Positions 33,522 through 43,400 of a stretch of 64,000 bases of DNA are shown piece after piece. Each line of letters starts with the position of its first letter. Position 1 is the first letter of the stretch. The DNA is taken from contig DAVY01000009.1 of assembly GCA_002505775.1 (NCBI GenBank), positions 103,807 through 167,806 of the forward strand, read 5' to 3'. The notes beneath the pieces were generated by a model. That model made no database searches. It was not told the origin of the DNA and saw nothing but the letters and a program-made list of their open reading frames with translations. The translations under genes and the position numbers were made by a program. The stretch comes from Euryarchaeota archaeon UBA130 (lineage in GTDB: Archaea > Thermoplasmatota > Poseidoniia > Poseidoniales > Thalassarchaeaceae).

Positions 33522-33749
33522 GTGAATGAAGCAAACTCCAGACTTATCTGGTCATATATACAAGAAGCCGGAGGTATGTTGGTTGGGAAGCTGCCTCCTT
33601 CCAAACACCATCCAAGTGGTAGAAATCCATACGCACACGTAGCTATTTGTGTGAAGAAAAAGTTTGGAAAGTCATACAAGGAAATCCCAGATGAAATGTT
33701 TCATGATGTGATTGAATACATCAATTTTCTAGTGGAAAACCCGTCATAG
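33522..33749 (+). CDS. Small conserved-looking protein (75 aa), unknown
   Basis: A 75-aa protein starting at GTG 33522, 5 bp after the preceding stop. It ends KKFGKSYKEIPDEMFHDVIEYINFLVENP, which is similar in shape to the short C-terminal motif of phage antirepressor-type proteins (a KKFG-SYKEIP-...F-EAIEYI pattern). That is only a visual resemblance; no other phage genes are nearby. Its stop lies 3 bp from that of the convergent glycosyltransferase. Confidence 0.55.
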   Translation: MNEANSRLIWSYIQEAGGMLVGKLPPSKHHPSGRNPYAHVAICVKKKFGKSYKEIPDEMFHDVIEYINFLVENPS

Positions 33750-33752
33750 AAC

Positions 33753-34835
33753 CTATCTGGACCTGTCGTCTATTTGTAATCCAGATTTTCCGAAAAGCCT
33801 TCTCCACCTGCCACGTAGGACTCCCATTCCGTAATTCCAATGAAGAGTGAAAGTTACAATCGGAGATAGGAAAATTGTAACTGTGTCTTTATTCGGAGAG
33901 CCTCCCTTAGCTGAACCATACCATGCAATGATATTGTACATGATTATCAGAGTTGGAAGAGTGTGTGCACCAGCTCTCGGAAGTCCGAGAGGAACTGCAG
34001 ACAACCCAATATCCCAAAATTCTGGCCATGCTATTCCCCCATTAGCTACCCCCCATATGAAGAAAACAAGAGTAGAAAGTACGATTGGAGGGAAAAGAGC
34101 GACCATTGTATGGGTGAAATGATGCAGTTCACTGTACCTCTCACTTGCCAAAGTCCTGACCAATCCGTAGTTTGCGATCTGCTTCCTTACCCTCGACAGA
34201 TTCCTACGCCTATGCCAAATCACAGACTTTCTGTCCGTCCATAATTTATGGCCAGAAATCCTTATTCTGTGATCTAGAAGCACATCCTCAGCTCCAATGG
34301 CGCCGTCATCGAATCCTCCTACCTCGTCCAGTACCGACCTTCTGTATGCAGAGTTAACTCCTGGAAGCTGGGTTACTTCTTCCAACTCCTCGGATCCCAC
34401 TTTTCCGTAGTTTGTACCGACAGTGAAAATTGCGCTACAGAAAGTAACGTCAATCACTCTTTGCCACAGGGTGGACTCATCAGGAGGGGCAAAATTGGGT
34501 CCGCCAACTCCGGCAACCTCATCTCTATCGAACCACCTCACTAGATTCTCTACCCAATCCTTGGGAACGATAACATCATCATCTGTAAAGAACACTAGTT
34601 CTGACTCGGTCTCCCTCAACGCTACGTTACAGGCATCAGCTCTTGTCGAAGACCCCTCATCATCGATGTACCTAACCCCTCTAGACTCTGAAACTATCCT
34701 GCCCTCATCCCTTTCTGGGCCCACCACAACGACATCAACCTCGGGGTATGTTTGAGATAGGAGCCCATCCAATGCGATACCCAACTCAGCATGGTTTCCA
34801 ACGGAGGGTACAATGACGCATACCGAGCGAGCCAT
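33753..34835 (-). CDS. Family 2 glycosyltransferase, membrane-associated
   Basis: About 360 aa. The GT-A domain begins SVCVIVPSVGNHAELGIALDGLLSQTYPEVDVVVV, has the nucleotide-sugar/metal motif FFTDDDVIVPKDWVE, and the acceptor loop LPGVNSAYRRSVLDEVGGFDDGAIGAEDVLLDHRI with the ED catalytic base. Three or four hydrophobic segments follow (about 245-330), so it sits at the membrane and probably adds sugars to a lipid carrier or surface glycan. ATG 34835 is preferred over 34853 because the strand SVCVIVP begins just after it. It is 42 bp downstream of the PCNA gene. Confidence 0.88.
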   Translation of the reverse strand: MARSVCVIVPSVGNHAELGIALDGLLSQTYPEVDVVVVGPERDEGRIVSESRGVRYIDDEGSSTRADACNVALRETESELVFFTDDDVIVPKDWVENLVRWFDRDEVAGVGGPNFAPPDESTLWQRVIDVTFCSAIFTVGTNYGKVGSEELEEVTQLPGVNSAYRRSVLDEVGGFDDGAIGAEDVLLDHRIRISGHKLWTDRKSVIWHRRRNLSRVRKQIANYGLVRTLASERYSELHHFTHTMVALFPPIVLSTLVFFIWGVANGGIAWPEFWDIGLSAVPLGLPRAGAHTLPTLIIMYNIIAWYGSAKGGSPNKDTVTIFLSPIVTFTLHWNYGMGVLRGRWRRLFGKSGLQIDDRSR

Positions 34836-34877
34836 ACTTCGCGGTAGGACCATGTTTATTCAAAACAACGCTGTAAA

Positions 34878-35627
34878 TCATGGGTCGTTAGTCACTCTTG
34901 GAGCCAAGAAGTATGTCCAACTGGCACCCCCATCGTTACTGTTCCATGACATTCTGAGCGGGAACTTCTCCTGAAATTCTACTACTACCTGTTCAGTAAG
35001 GCCCCCGGCAAGCTTCCTTGTCAAGGGGTCTAGGAACTGGAGAGAATATGTGGAGCTGGTTGGAGATGGTGAGCTCAACTCACTAAGCTCACCAGATTCG
35101 AAAGATACAGTCACGCTCTCTCCAGCCTCCTGATCAGCAGAGATCGTCATTTTCGTACTGTCAAGACTCAGGTTTACAAGCTCATTGACCATTTTTGCCG
35201 CCCTCAATGCCCTGGAAAGCTTGTCCGAGCCGATAGTGGCGCTGTTATTGAATGTCAACTCAGGGGTTTTGGGTTGTGTCATAGTTCCAACGTCAAGTCC
35301 CCTAAGGATTCTGTGAACCTCCCCGACCCTTACGTTAATTGCACCTACTGCATCATCGTAGTCTATCTCTACCAAATCCTCAGGTCCAGCTAGACTCAAG
35401 AGGTCCCTCATCTTACTGAGCTCAATACCTATCTCAACAGGCTCTACCTCATAGGTCTCGAAGCACTCATCACCAATGGTAGCGGAGAGCAATGCCACGT
35501 GAGATCCGTCAACCACAATGGTATGCAACCCCTTCTCCCCCCAGACTAGTTTAGCTTCCTCTGCCAAGACGGAAAGGAGATCAATAATTTCCCTCATTAG
35601 TTGGGTATTTGCAGTCACTCTCAGCAT
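34878..35627 (-). CDS. pcn: DNA polymerase sliding clamp PCNA
   Basis: A 249-aa clamp from ATG 35627 (MLRVTANTQLMREIIDLLSVLAEEAKLVW), which gives the normal length; the open frame to 35681 adds 18 residues unlike the family. Recognisable strands: GLHTIVVDGSHVALLSATIG, LSKMRDLLSLAGPEDLVEIDYDD, LRGLDVGT, the interdomain loop region, and AGGLTEQVVVEFQEKFPLRMSW with the final YFLAPRV. It forms a homotrimeric ring for replication and repair. The TFS gene lies immediately upstream, an arrangement seen in other Euryarchaeota. No intein. Confidence 0.93.
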   Translation of the reverse strand: MLRVTANTQLMREIIDLLSVLAEEAKLVWGEKGLHTIVVDGSHVALLSATIGDECFETYEVEPVEIGIELSKMRDLLSLAGPEDLVEIDYDDAVGAINVRVGEVHRILRGLDVGTMTQPKTPELTFNNSATIGSDKLSRALRAAKMVNELVNLSLDSTKMTISADQEAGESVTVSFESGELSELSSPSPTSSTYSLQFLDPLTRKLAGGLTEQVVVEFQEKFPLRMSWNSNDGGASWTYFLAPRVTNDP

Positions 35628-35689
35628 CTTATCGCTCCCCTCAGACAGTAGGGGGTCTTTCATCCTTCGGAGACGGCCCATAGGGCCGA

Positions 35690-36070
35690 TTACTGGTATT
35701 CCCTGAACTTCTTACCACAGTTTTTGCACGTGCAGACTTTTGTTTCAGGCTCATCAGAGCTTCTGGTTTGCATCAAAATAACGTAAATCTCATTTTTGTC
35801 ACACTTAGGGCACCTTATGTCTCCGACCCTTAGGACCCCTTTGCCCCCCTCATCCTCGACAACCTCAGTGAGGTGCTTGAGATCCTTCGTCTGTCCAGAG
35901 GACCTAGCCTTGCTCAAATCGATAGTTTCGCCCGTCATTGGGTCGGTGAACTCTGCTCCCTTGCCATCTTTCCCTGTCAGCGGACCTTCATACCCACATG
36001 TATAGTTCGTACATCTAATATTCCCATTCGGCTCCATAAAACCCAGAGTTCCACATTCCGGACAAAACAT
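35690..36070 (-). CDS. tfs: Transcript cleavage factor TFS (TFIIS/RPB9-like)
   Basis: A 126-aa protein with two zinc ribbons. The N-terminal one is MFCPECGTLGF...RCTNYTCGYEG; the C-terminal one is DIRCPKCDKNEIYVILMQTRSSDEPETKVCTCKNCGKKFREY. The C-terminal RSSDEPE carries the acidic DE pair that TFIIS-type factors insert into the RNA polymerase active site to cleave backtracked RNA. PCNA follows 62 bp downstream in the same direction. Length is as expected (about 105-125 aa). Confidence 0.93.
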   Translation of the reverse strand: MFCPECGTLGFMEPNGNIRCTNYTCGYEGPLTGKDGKGAEFTDPMTGETIDLSKARSSGQTKDLKHLTEVVEDEGGKGVLRVGDIRCPKCDKNEIYVILMQTRSSDEPETKVCTCKNCGKKFREYQ

Positions 36071-36158
36071 CGCTCCATCTCCTGCCTTAACACACAGACA
36101 TACCAGTGCTGAACCAACTGACTATTCAACTATTCTACGATAAGGACGCGAAAAACGT

Positions 36159-36533
36159 CTATGACAGTATTTCCATTGTTGCACGATATCCAACCATTGC
36201 CAATCCAATGCTGCCAATTATCGTCACTAGTAAATACACAATCGCAGAAGTTATCGAGCTATCTGAGACCTCGACGTAATCCATGGCGAATGCCGACATC
36301 GTGGTGAATGATCCAAGGACCCCGGTCGCCAAAATCGCGATTACGCCCTCGCTCACGGTCATTCCAGCAGACATAGCCCCGAACATCATCCCCAAAAGAA
36401 GTGAGCCCAACAGATTGACAGTTATCGTCGCATAAGGTCCCGAATGAGTATCAAAGGAGCTTTGCACAACATACCTTAGCGATGCTCCGATAGCTCCTCC
36501 GAGGGCGACAAGGGCCAAGAGACGCACATCCAC
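36159..36533 (-). CDS. crcB: CrcB/Fluc-type fluoride channel
   Basis: About 124 aa with four hydrophobic helices. Family motifs: LGGAIGASLRYVVQ, TITVNLLGSLLLGMMFG (the pore Asn), and ATGVLGSFTTMSAFAMDYVE (the TTMS phenylalanine/threonine track). Fluc channels work as dual-topology dimers to export fluoride. The open frame to ATG 36620 adds 29 hydrophilic residues and would leave 2 bp to the divergent nop5 start, so a GTG at 36533 (or 36527) is more likely. I see no fluoride riboswitch upstream. Confidence 0.88.
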   Translation of the reverse strand: MDVRLLALVALGGAIGASLRYVVQSSFDTHSGPYATITVNLLGSLLLGMMFGAMSAGMTVSEGVIAILATGVLGSFTTMSAFAMDYVEVSDSSITSAIVYLLVTIIGSIGLAMVGYRATMEILS

Positions 36534-36622
36534 GAGGCGACATTGTGCTACGGCCTTTGACTCCTTCTGTGGCGAAATCCTTCTTCCGGACCGTTGAAGG
36601 GTGAGGACCCGATGCGACATAC

Positions 36623-37627
36623 ATGGAGATTAGGTATGACTGGAAACTTTCCAGGGTAGTGGATGGGGATGAAAATGTCCTCGACCAACTAGAATGGGCA
36701 TCTTCTCACTCTGTAAATTCGTTGGTTGACAGGCTATCAGACCTTCAATCAGGGAGACTTACCCCCGAAGCTAGAATACTCAGAGATAGATTCCCTGATG
36801 CGGTCCCAAACCCTCTCGGGGCCATTTCAGATGTAAAATGGCCTGAGTTGTCCGGAGAAGAATCTGAAATGCTTTCCAATGCCTCATTAATCCTCGCCAA
36901 GAGGGGGGTGGCGAATGCAGTAACAGAGCCAGATAGGAGACTGGATATGCTTTCATCCGCGTCAACTGAACTGAGGTCGTCATGGACAACTCAAGAGTCA
37001 AGAGCAGTGGAATGGGCTGGGTTGTTCTTACCTGACCTCGACTTAGATGGAAAGAGAGCGGAAATTCCGTCATGCATTGCCGAGTCAGATAACATATCTC
37101 AAGCCGCAGTCGAACTAGGGGCTTCTATTCCCGAGCACATGCCCACTGATTCTGAGTGGGTTGCGATGAACTCGCAAGCCAGAGGGGTAATCTCCCTTTC
37201 TGAAAGGTTGGCGTTGAACGAGCAGGCTACTAGGGAGCTCGCGACTTCCCACGTGCCCACTCTATCTTCCCTGATAGGGCCTCTTGGAGCCGCTAGGATG
37301 GTAGTTCTTGCAGGAGGCAGAGAGAGACTGGCTAGGATGCCTAGTGGAAGCCTTCAGGTTCTTGGGGCATCGGGGGCGATGGCGGCACACAGGAGGGGAG
37401 CGCCTCCCCCCAAGCACTCCCCAGTCTTGTTTTCCATGCCCCTAGTCAGTAGATCTCCTCGTTGGGTACGGGGAAAAATTGCTCGTTTCCTAGCTGGAAA
37501 GTGCTCTATTGCAGTCAGAATTGATCACTTCGGTGGTCAATCTTGGGATGAGGAGCAAGTCAGGATGATTCATGCCCAAGCAGAGAAAATAAGGGACAAA
37601 TTCCCTAAGCCCAAGAAGAGGGGTTAG
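36623..37627 (+). CDS. C/D box snoRNP core protein Nop5 (Nop56/58)
   Basis: A 334-aa divergent aNop5. The NOP domain is clear in the C-terminal half: VPTLSSLIGPLGAARMVVLAGGRERLARMPSGSLQVLGASGAMAAHRRGAPPPKHSPVLFSMPLVSRSPRWVRGKIARFLAGKCSIAVRID, matching the family pattern for binding L7Ae-bound kink-turns. The N-terminal half has the helical fibrillarin-binding part. The basic C-terminal tail (KFPKPKKRG) is typical. Nop5, fibrillarin and L7Ae form the 2'-O-methylation complex guided by C/D sRNAs; fibrillarin is encoded 3 bp downstream, the usual archaeal pair. Confidence 0.9.
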   Translation: MEIRYDWKLSRVVDGDENVLDQLEWASSHSVNSLVDRLSDLQSGRLTPEARILRDRFPDAVPNPLGAISDVKWPELSGEESEMLSNASLILAKRGVANAVTEPDRRLDMLSSASTELRSSWTTQESRAVEWAGLFLPDLDLDGKRAEIPSCIAESDNISQAAVELGASIPEHMPTDSEWVAMNSQARGVISLSERLALNEQATRELATSHVPTLSSLIGPLGAARMVVLAGGRERLARMPSGSLQVLGASGAMAAHRRGAPPPKHSPVLFSMPLVSRSPRWVRGKIARFLAGKCSIAVRIDHFGGQSWDEEQVRMIHAQAEKIRDKFPKPKKRG

Positions 37628-37630
37628 CTG

Positions 37631-38332
37631 ATGCCTAGGAAACCCGTGTCTTTGGGATGGGGGGTGAGAAGAGAGGGAAGGACATTGTGGTCAAGAAATT
37701 CGACTAGAGGAAAGTCTGTCGGGGGCGAGAGAAGGAAGAGGGACGGAAAGATCGAGTGGAGACGATGGGACCCCTTTAGATCAAAGGTAGCGGCCGCACT
37801 CCTGATGACATCCCAAAAAGCATCGGAATTACTCCCTGGTCCAGGTGACACCTGTTTGTATCTAGGCGCATCATCCGGAACTACTGTTAGCCACATCCAC
37901 GATATGGTTTGCGGGTCAAATAATCACCACAATGGACAGATTATCGCGGTGGAAATATCCCCTAGAATGATGAGGGACCTGAGCTCTCTTGCGGAAGACA
38001 GGTCGGGCCTGATTCCAATCCTGAACGATGCTAGGGAAACTCAAAGCTATGCGCCCGTTATGAGGGAGAAAGCACATTGGATTCATCAGGATTTGTCTAT
38101 AGCGGATCAAGCAGAGAACTTCATCTCTATCGCTACGAGTACACTCAAAAATGGAGGAATCGGATTATTAAGCCTGAAAGCCGCAAGCGAGAGACAATTC
38201 GAGGGTGATGACCAAAGTAGGTTCTCGAGGGCTGAAAAACTGATTGAAGAATCCGAATTGGAGCTGATTGAGAAGATAGATATCAGCCAATACCAGGAAC
38301 AGCACATGGTTTTCTTCGTCAGGCTACTATAA
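37631..38332 (+). CDS. flpA: Fibrillarin, rRNA/tRNA 2'-O-methyltransferase
   Basis: A 233-aa SAM-dependent methyltransferase. It has REGRTLWSRNSTRGKSVGGE, RRWDPFRSKVAAALL, the SAM-binding CLYLGASSGTTVSHIHDMV, a second motif IIAVEISPRMMRDL, and the acid in WIHQDLSIADQ. These are the fibrillarin catalytic K-D-K-D context. It works with the preceding Nop5. The family has about 220-230 residues, so length is normal. The gene ends overlapping by 6 bp with the convergent 139-aa gene. Confidence 0.92.
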   Translation: MPRKPVSLGWGVRREGRTLWSRNSTRGKSVGGERRKRDGKIEWRRWDPFRSKVAAALLMTSQKASELLPGPGDTCLYLGASSGTTVSHIHDMVCGSNNHHNGQIIAVEISPRMMRDLSSLAEDRSGLIPILNDARETQSYAPVMREKAHWIHQDLSIADQAENFISIATSTLKNGGIGLLSLKAASERQFEGDDQSRFSRAEKLIEESELELIEKIDISQYQEQHMVFFVRLL

Positions 38333-38746
38333 GCCGGCAGATCCAATCAAGCCGAACCCTGCAACCAAGAGGCCATACAGTCCGATTGAAAGATAGTTCA
38401 TGATAAGGCCCGCAATTGCCATTCCTTTGTTCAAGCCATTTAATTCAGAGGCTTTCCTCAGTCCCAAGTGGCCGAGTATCACCCCTCCAATGGTACTGAA
38501 TGGCGCAATACAGCCCGTGAAACACAAAAATGGGGATGAAATGTGTGAGAACCAAGTCAAGAGCCCCATAACCATACTCCATGTGGCCTCGTCATTGCTA
38601 GGCTGCATCATCATCATCGGTTGGACATAGGGCCCGCTCTGACCCTGCTCTCCACTACCTCCCTGGCTCGGGGTTCCTGTCAAGACGCCCTGGGTGCCGG
38701 AATTCTCAGAGTCCCCCCACCATTCTCCCTCCTTGCCTTCTTCCAT
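38327..38746 (-). CDS. DUF4190-like membrane protein
   Basis: A 139-aa protein. Residues 1-55 are Gly/Ser/Pro/Met-rich and disordered. Two hydrophobic helices follow: WSMVMGLLTWFSHISSPFLCFTGCIAPFSTIGGVILGHLGLRKA and GMAIAGLIMNYLSIGLYGLLVAGFGLIG, with GHLGLRKASELNGLNKGMAIAG between, the DUF4190 pattern. Function unknown; such proteins are common in Gram-positive bacteria and in marine archaea. Probable start at ATG 38746. Confidence 0.75.
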   Translation of the reverse strand: MEEGKEGEWWGDSENSGTQGVLTGTPSQGGSGEQGQSGPYVQPMMMMQPSNDEATWSMVMGLLTWFSHISSPFLCFTGCIAPFSTIGGVILGHLGLRKASELNGLNKGMAIAGLIMNYLSIGLYGLLVAGFGLIGSAGL

Positions 38747-38837
38747 ACACGTTCCACCGGGATAACCGATATGAGCTTTCTTGAACTACTGAATTCATGA
38801 CAGATACTATCTTTGAGTTCCTTGCATACCATGGGTC

Positions 38838-39731
38838 ATGCCCGAGCTACCAGAGGTAGAGACCGTGAGAAGGGGCCTGACTCAGCATTTAGTCGGAAGG
38901 AGGGTGGTCGACCTTCAGTTGAGAAGAGGTGATCTAAGGTTCCCCTTCCCTGATGATTTCAAGGAACTAATTGAGGGTTCAGAAATTACCTCAATAGACA
39001 GAAGAGCGAAGTATCTATTGATTAGAATGAATAACGGTATAACATGGCTTAGTCACTTGGGAATGAGTGGTAGATGGACCTTGATAGGAGAGGGAAAGAA
39101 AGGCAGTCCCGGAAGGTTTTCTCATGGGGCTGTGATTGGGTCCGGAGACGGGCCACATGACTGGGTTGTGGCACATCTTGATGATGGTGGGAAGGCGGTG
39201 TACTCCGATCACAGGAGATTTGGAATAATGGACTGCTTCCCAACCGAGTATCAGCTAGAAAACAGATTCATCTCGAATCTCGGTCCCGAGCCAACACCAG
39301 ATAGCCTCTCGCCGATGGAATTGGCAGAATCGCTCAGAGGCAGAAGAACTCCAATCAAGTCCGCCCTACTAGATCAGAGGGTGGTCGCGGGTCTCGGAAA
39401 TATCTACGTATGTGAGATTCTACACAGATCGGGAGTCTCTCCTCGTCGTACAGCATCCAATGTGGCCGGTAAATCTGGAGTCTCCAAAAGAATCGAGAGG
39501 ATAACTTACAACACACACGCTGTTATCACTGAGGCGATAGATGCAGGGGGATCCACTCTCCAAGACTTCAGAGGTGTTGATGGAGATGACTCCCTAGGAT
39601 ACTTCCCACATCATTTTGGCGTATATGGAAGGGAGGGCGAGGAATGCACCAAATCTGGTTGTGAAGGAAAGGTAAGGAGGATCGTCCAATCTAACCGCTC
39701 CACATTCTACTGTCCAAAATGTCAAAACTGA
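38838..39731 (+). CDS. mutM: Formamidopyrimidine-DNA glycosylase MutM
   Basis: A 297-aa DNA repair enzyme that removes 8-oxoguanine. It starts with PELPEVETVRRGL; Pro2 is the Schiff-base nucleophile and Glu3 the catalytic acid. A lysine in KYLLIRM and the H2TH region LLDQRVVAGLGNIYVCEILHRSGVSP are present, followed by a zinc finger CTKSGCEGKVRRIVQSNRST FYCPKC at the end. Length is normal (270-300). This bacterial-type enzyme is uncommon in archaea and suggests acquisition by transfer, consistent with oxidative stress in sunlit water. The start codon is directly followed by CCC GAG, so ATG 38838 is certain. Confidence 0.95.
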   Translation: MPELPEVETVRRGLTQHLVGRRVVDLQLRRGDLRFPFPDDFKELIEGSEITSIDRRAKYLLIRMNNGITWLSHLGMSGRWTLIGEGKKGSPGRFSHGAVIGSGDGPHDWVVAHLDDGGKAVYSDHRRFGIMDCFPTEYQLENRFISNLGPEPTPDSLSPMELAESLRGRRTPIKSALLDQRVVAGLGNIYVCEILHRSGVSPRRTASNVAGKSGVSKRIERITYNTHAVITEAIDAGGSTLQDFRGVDGDDSLGYFPHHFGVYGREGEECTKSGCEGKVRRIVQSNRSTFYCPKCQN

Positions 39732-39768
39732 GGCTATATTTATCTCCCTCTCGCACGGGTCAAGATTC

Positions 39769-40404
39769 ATGAGTAACACTAGCTTGAACTCAAAATTGGC
39801 GGCAGAATTCATCGGAACTTTCTTTTTAGCTTTGACAATATGTACAGCGGCAGTACACGGTTCTGCCGGGGAATACGCCCCCTTTGCAATCGCGGCCACA
39901 TTAATGGTAATGATTTATGCTGTAGGCTATATTTCCGGTGCTCATTTCAATCCAGCAGTAACTGTTGCAGTTTGGATTAGGGGCGCCTGTGACAAGAATG
40001 ATGTCGCTCCATACATTGGAACTCAGCTACTGGCGGGGGCACTCGCCGCCTTCGTGTCCCAGGAACTCCTTTTTTCAGAGACATCCGTAGCTTCAATTCA
40101 AATGGATACAACCAATGCCATTTCAGCAGAATTCCTCTATACCTTTGCTCTTGTCTACGTAATTCTGAATGTCGCCACCGCCGAGGCAACAGAGGGCAAT
40201 TCATACTACGGGGCCGCGATTGCATTCGTGGTTCTTGCAGGCGCATTGACGGTTGGAGAAATTTCTGGGGGGTCATTCAATCCAGCAGTAACAGGCGCAT
40301 TGTATGTATCCGGTGTGCTAGAGCTTTCCGACCTGTGGATACATTTAGTCCCACAATTCTTAGCAGGACTTGTCGCAGTTCAAGCTTTCAAAGTATTCCA
40401 GTAG
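39769..40404 (+). CDS. Aquaporin / MIP-family channel
   Basis: A 211-aa channel with six membrane segments. Both half-helix motifs are present: GAHFNPAVTVAVW and GGSFNPAVTGALY (two NPA boxes), and the first helix begins AAEFIGTFFLALTI, typical of MIP. The residue at the second-NPA vicinity (ar/R position) reads T rather than the usual R in NPAVTG, so the pore may be wider or glycerol-like; this is uncertain. It lies 37 bp after mutM and converges with icmF 5 bp away. Confidence 0.9.
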   Translation: MSNTSLNSKLAAEFIGTFFLALTICTAAVHGSAGEYAPFAIAATLMVMIYAVGYISGAHFNPAVTVAVWIRGACDKNDVAPYIGTQLLAGALAAFVSQELLFSETSVASIQMDTTNAISAEFLYTFALVYVILNVATAEATEGNSYYGAAIAFVVLAGALTVGEISGGSFNPAVTGALYVSGVLELSDLWIHLVPQFLAGLVAVQAFKVFQ

Positions 40405-40409
40405 TCTAA

Positions 40410-43400
40410 TCACATGTTTCTTCTGAACTTCCCACCACTCTCGAACAAGGCTTGAGTAACTTGTCCAACTGTGCAAAAATCAACTATTTCCATCATTACT
40501 TCGAATAGATTTTCCCCATTTCTTGCAGCTTCCTTAAGCCTTTCAATGCCAATCTCGGCCATTGCGGAATTACTCTTCTTGAATGCCACATTTCTCTCTA
40601 TGACCATTCTCTTCTCGTCCTCATCGGATCTAGTTACCTCGATATCAAAGTTTTCAGCAGATACTGACTCTGCCTCCGAGTCGGTGAATGTGTTTACCCC
40701 CACTATGGGTGTCTCACCAGTATGTTTTCGATGCTCGTACAGCATCCCCTCGTCTTGAATACGATTCCTCTGGTAATTAACTTCCAAGGCCCCCAGGACT
40801 CCTCCTCTGCTATGCATCTCTTCGAAAATCCTGAGAACTTGCTCCTCTACCTCATCAGTCAGAAATTCGGCGATAAATGATCCCTGTAACGGGTTCTCAT
40901 TACGCAGCCAACCGTATTCCTTAGCTAGGATTAGCTGGATCGCCACAGCGTCCCTCACAGTATCCTCTGTCGGTGTCCCGAAGGCCTCATCCCTACTATT
41001 TGTGTGAAGGCTGTTCGCATTATCCGATAGTGCATAGAGCGCTTGAAGAGTTGTCCTGTAGTCGTTCCATGTGAATTCTTGGGAGTGGAGGGATCTTCCG
41101 CTGCTCTGGATGTGGTACTTCAGCTTCTGTCCCCTATCTCCTACGCCGTATAAATCCCTCATCGCGATAGCCCAGATTCTCCTTGAAACCCTTCCAATTA
41201 CCGCATATTCAGGATCCATTCCATTCGAAAAGAACCAAGAGAAATTACGTAAGAACTTGTCAGCATCCAGCCCTCTTGATTTGAATAACTCGACATAGGT
41301 TAGCCCATTTGAGAGCGTAAGGGCCGATTGGGTGATAGGATTCGCCCCCGCCTCATCTATGTGATATCCGCTGATGCTCACGAAGTAGTGGTTCCGGACA
41401 TTGTTGTCAACGTAAAACTCAGCAACATCCCCCATCATCTTCAGGGCAGTGTCAAGGTTGAACACAAGTGTATTCTGGCCCATAGCCTCTTTCAGTTGAT
41501 CGGCTTGCACTGTCCCTCGAACAGTTGAAAGCGTATCAGCTCTAATTTTGGAGGCCTCATCTTCTGTAGGCTCCCTGCCCTCCGAATCTACGAACTTCTT
41601 CATCTGCTGCCTTATTGCTACTTTGAAGAAAGCCGCTAGATGCCACCAGTAGTTACCATTGATGGTCATACTAACAGAAGTGTTAGGGGCGCAAAGGTCG
41701 AATCCCTCGAACAACTTATCCATCTCATCAATAGTGCTTATGCTGACCCCCGACTCGCAAACCTTTCCAAAAATATCCAAGCGTTCTTGTGGATCATTTC
41801 CATACAAGCTAGGGGAGTCGAAAGCCACTGAGAGGCGGTTGAAGTCTTGATCCTTGGAAAGAAAATGATATCTCTTATTTGTTCTCTCGGCACTGCCCTC
41901 TCCAGCGAACATCCTGACGGGTAGCTCATCCTCCCTCCTGAATGGGAAAACCCCTCCGGTATAGGGAAAAGACCCCGGAACATTCTCCTTGCGAATCCAT
42001 TTCAGCCTCTCCCCCCAATCCTCGGAAGTGGGAAGAGCCACACGTGGGACCTTGGTCCCAGACATCGTCTCATGGGTAGTCTTGACTGGGATTTCCCTTC
42101 CTCTGACTGTGTAGCTAGCCTCGCCCGATCTGTAGGCCTCAGCCATAGCCTCGAACCTCTCCAAGGACCCCCAAGCCTCAGTTGGAACAGTTTCTCTGAT
42201 TTCCGATGCCTCCTCTTCCAAGTCACCAACAGATGATATCTTTCCAGACTTCCTCAATCGCTCTGCAGATGCCTCTAGGCGTTGGACTAGCCTAACTGAA
42301 TCACTGACCTCCTCCGTCCTACTATGATACCCTCGAACCGCTGAAGCGACCTCTGCTAGGTACCCCTGTCTTTCAGGGGGTATAGGGGGCTCACGAGTAG
42401 GAAGCCCGTCCACACCCAGCCTTGGCACAGATGCAGTGAAGTTGCATCCGTACTCATGGTTGAGTATCTCAGAAATGGCCTCCCATAGCCTATCAACCCC
42501 TGCATCCGCAAACTGACTTGCAATAGTGGGTATGACTGGCATGGATTCTGGGCTTTCGTCAAACGCCTCTCTGTTTCTCTGGAATTGCTTCCTAATCTCG
42601 ATTAGGGCGTCTTCAGCGCCAGCCCTGTCAAATTTGTTCAAGACCACGATATCAGCGAAGTCCAGAGCGGCCAGTTTCTCCAGTTGACTCGGGGCCCCAT
42701 ACTCCCGAGTGGTAACATACATCGAGACATCTGATACTTCTGTAATCGCATCATTTCCTTGCCCTATACCACTGGTTTCCACGATTACCAAGTCGAATCC
42801 AACTGCTTTGCACACTTTCACCGCCTTGCCAACACAGTCCGCGATTTCCCGACCACTGTCCCTGCTGGCAAAAGATCTCATGAATAGGTTCGAATCGGAT
42901 AGAGAATTCATTCTGATTCTGTCTCCAAGGAGCGCCCCGCCTGTCTTCTTTCTCGTGGGATCAGTAGCTAGCAGTGCCACTTTAGCGCCCGGATTATCCC
43001 TCCTTATTCGTAGCATAACCTCATCCATCAGGCTCGACTTCCCTGCTCCTCCTGTTCCAGTCACTCCCAAAACTGGGCACTCCTCGTAGCCCTTCACTGA
43101 GCGCACTCTGGTTAGCGTCTTCTCAAACTCCTGTTCCGTCGAGTTCTCTGCCATAGTGAGTAATTTTGAGACTGATGCGTGGTCATCTGCAGAAACAGGA
43201 TCCCGCAGAGACTCAAACCTAGAAGCATCCATGAGATTGATTTTACCTGCTTCTTCCATGGCATCCTTTACCATTCCGACCAATCCCATAGTCCTCCCAT
43301 CCTCAGGTGAGTATATTCTTCCGATGCCGGAATTCTTCAGATGTTCAATCTCATGAGGGAGAATCGTGCCACCTCCACCTCCAAAGAGGAAAACATGGCC

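Noticed and set aside
33522..33749. Prophage or antirepressor gene
   Set aside because: Only a short motif resemblance to phage antirepressor C-termini; no other phage genes nearby.
36534..36620. Long N-terminus of the fluoride channel
   Set aside because: It is hydrophilic, not family-like, and would leave only 2 bp to the divergent nop5 start; a GTG at 36533 fits the family length.
36534..36700. Fluoride riboswitch upstream of crcB
   Set aside because: No conserved fluoride-riboswitch core was seen on the minus strand, and the region is coding for nop5.
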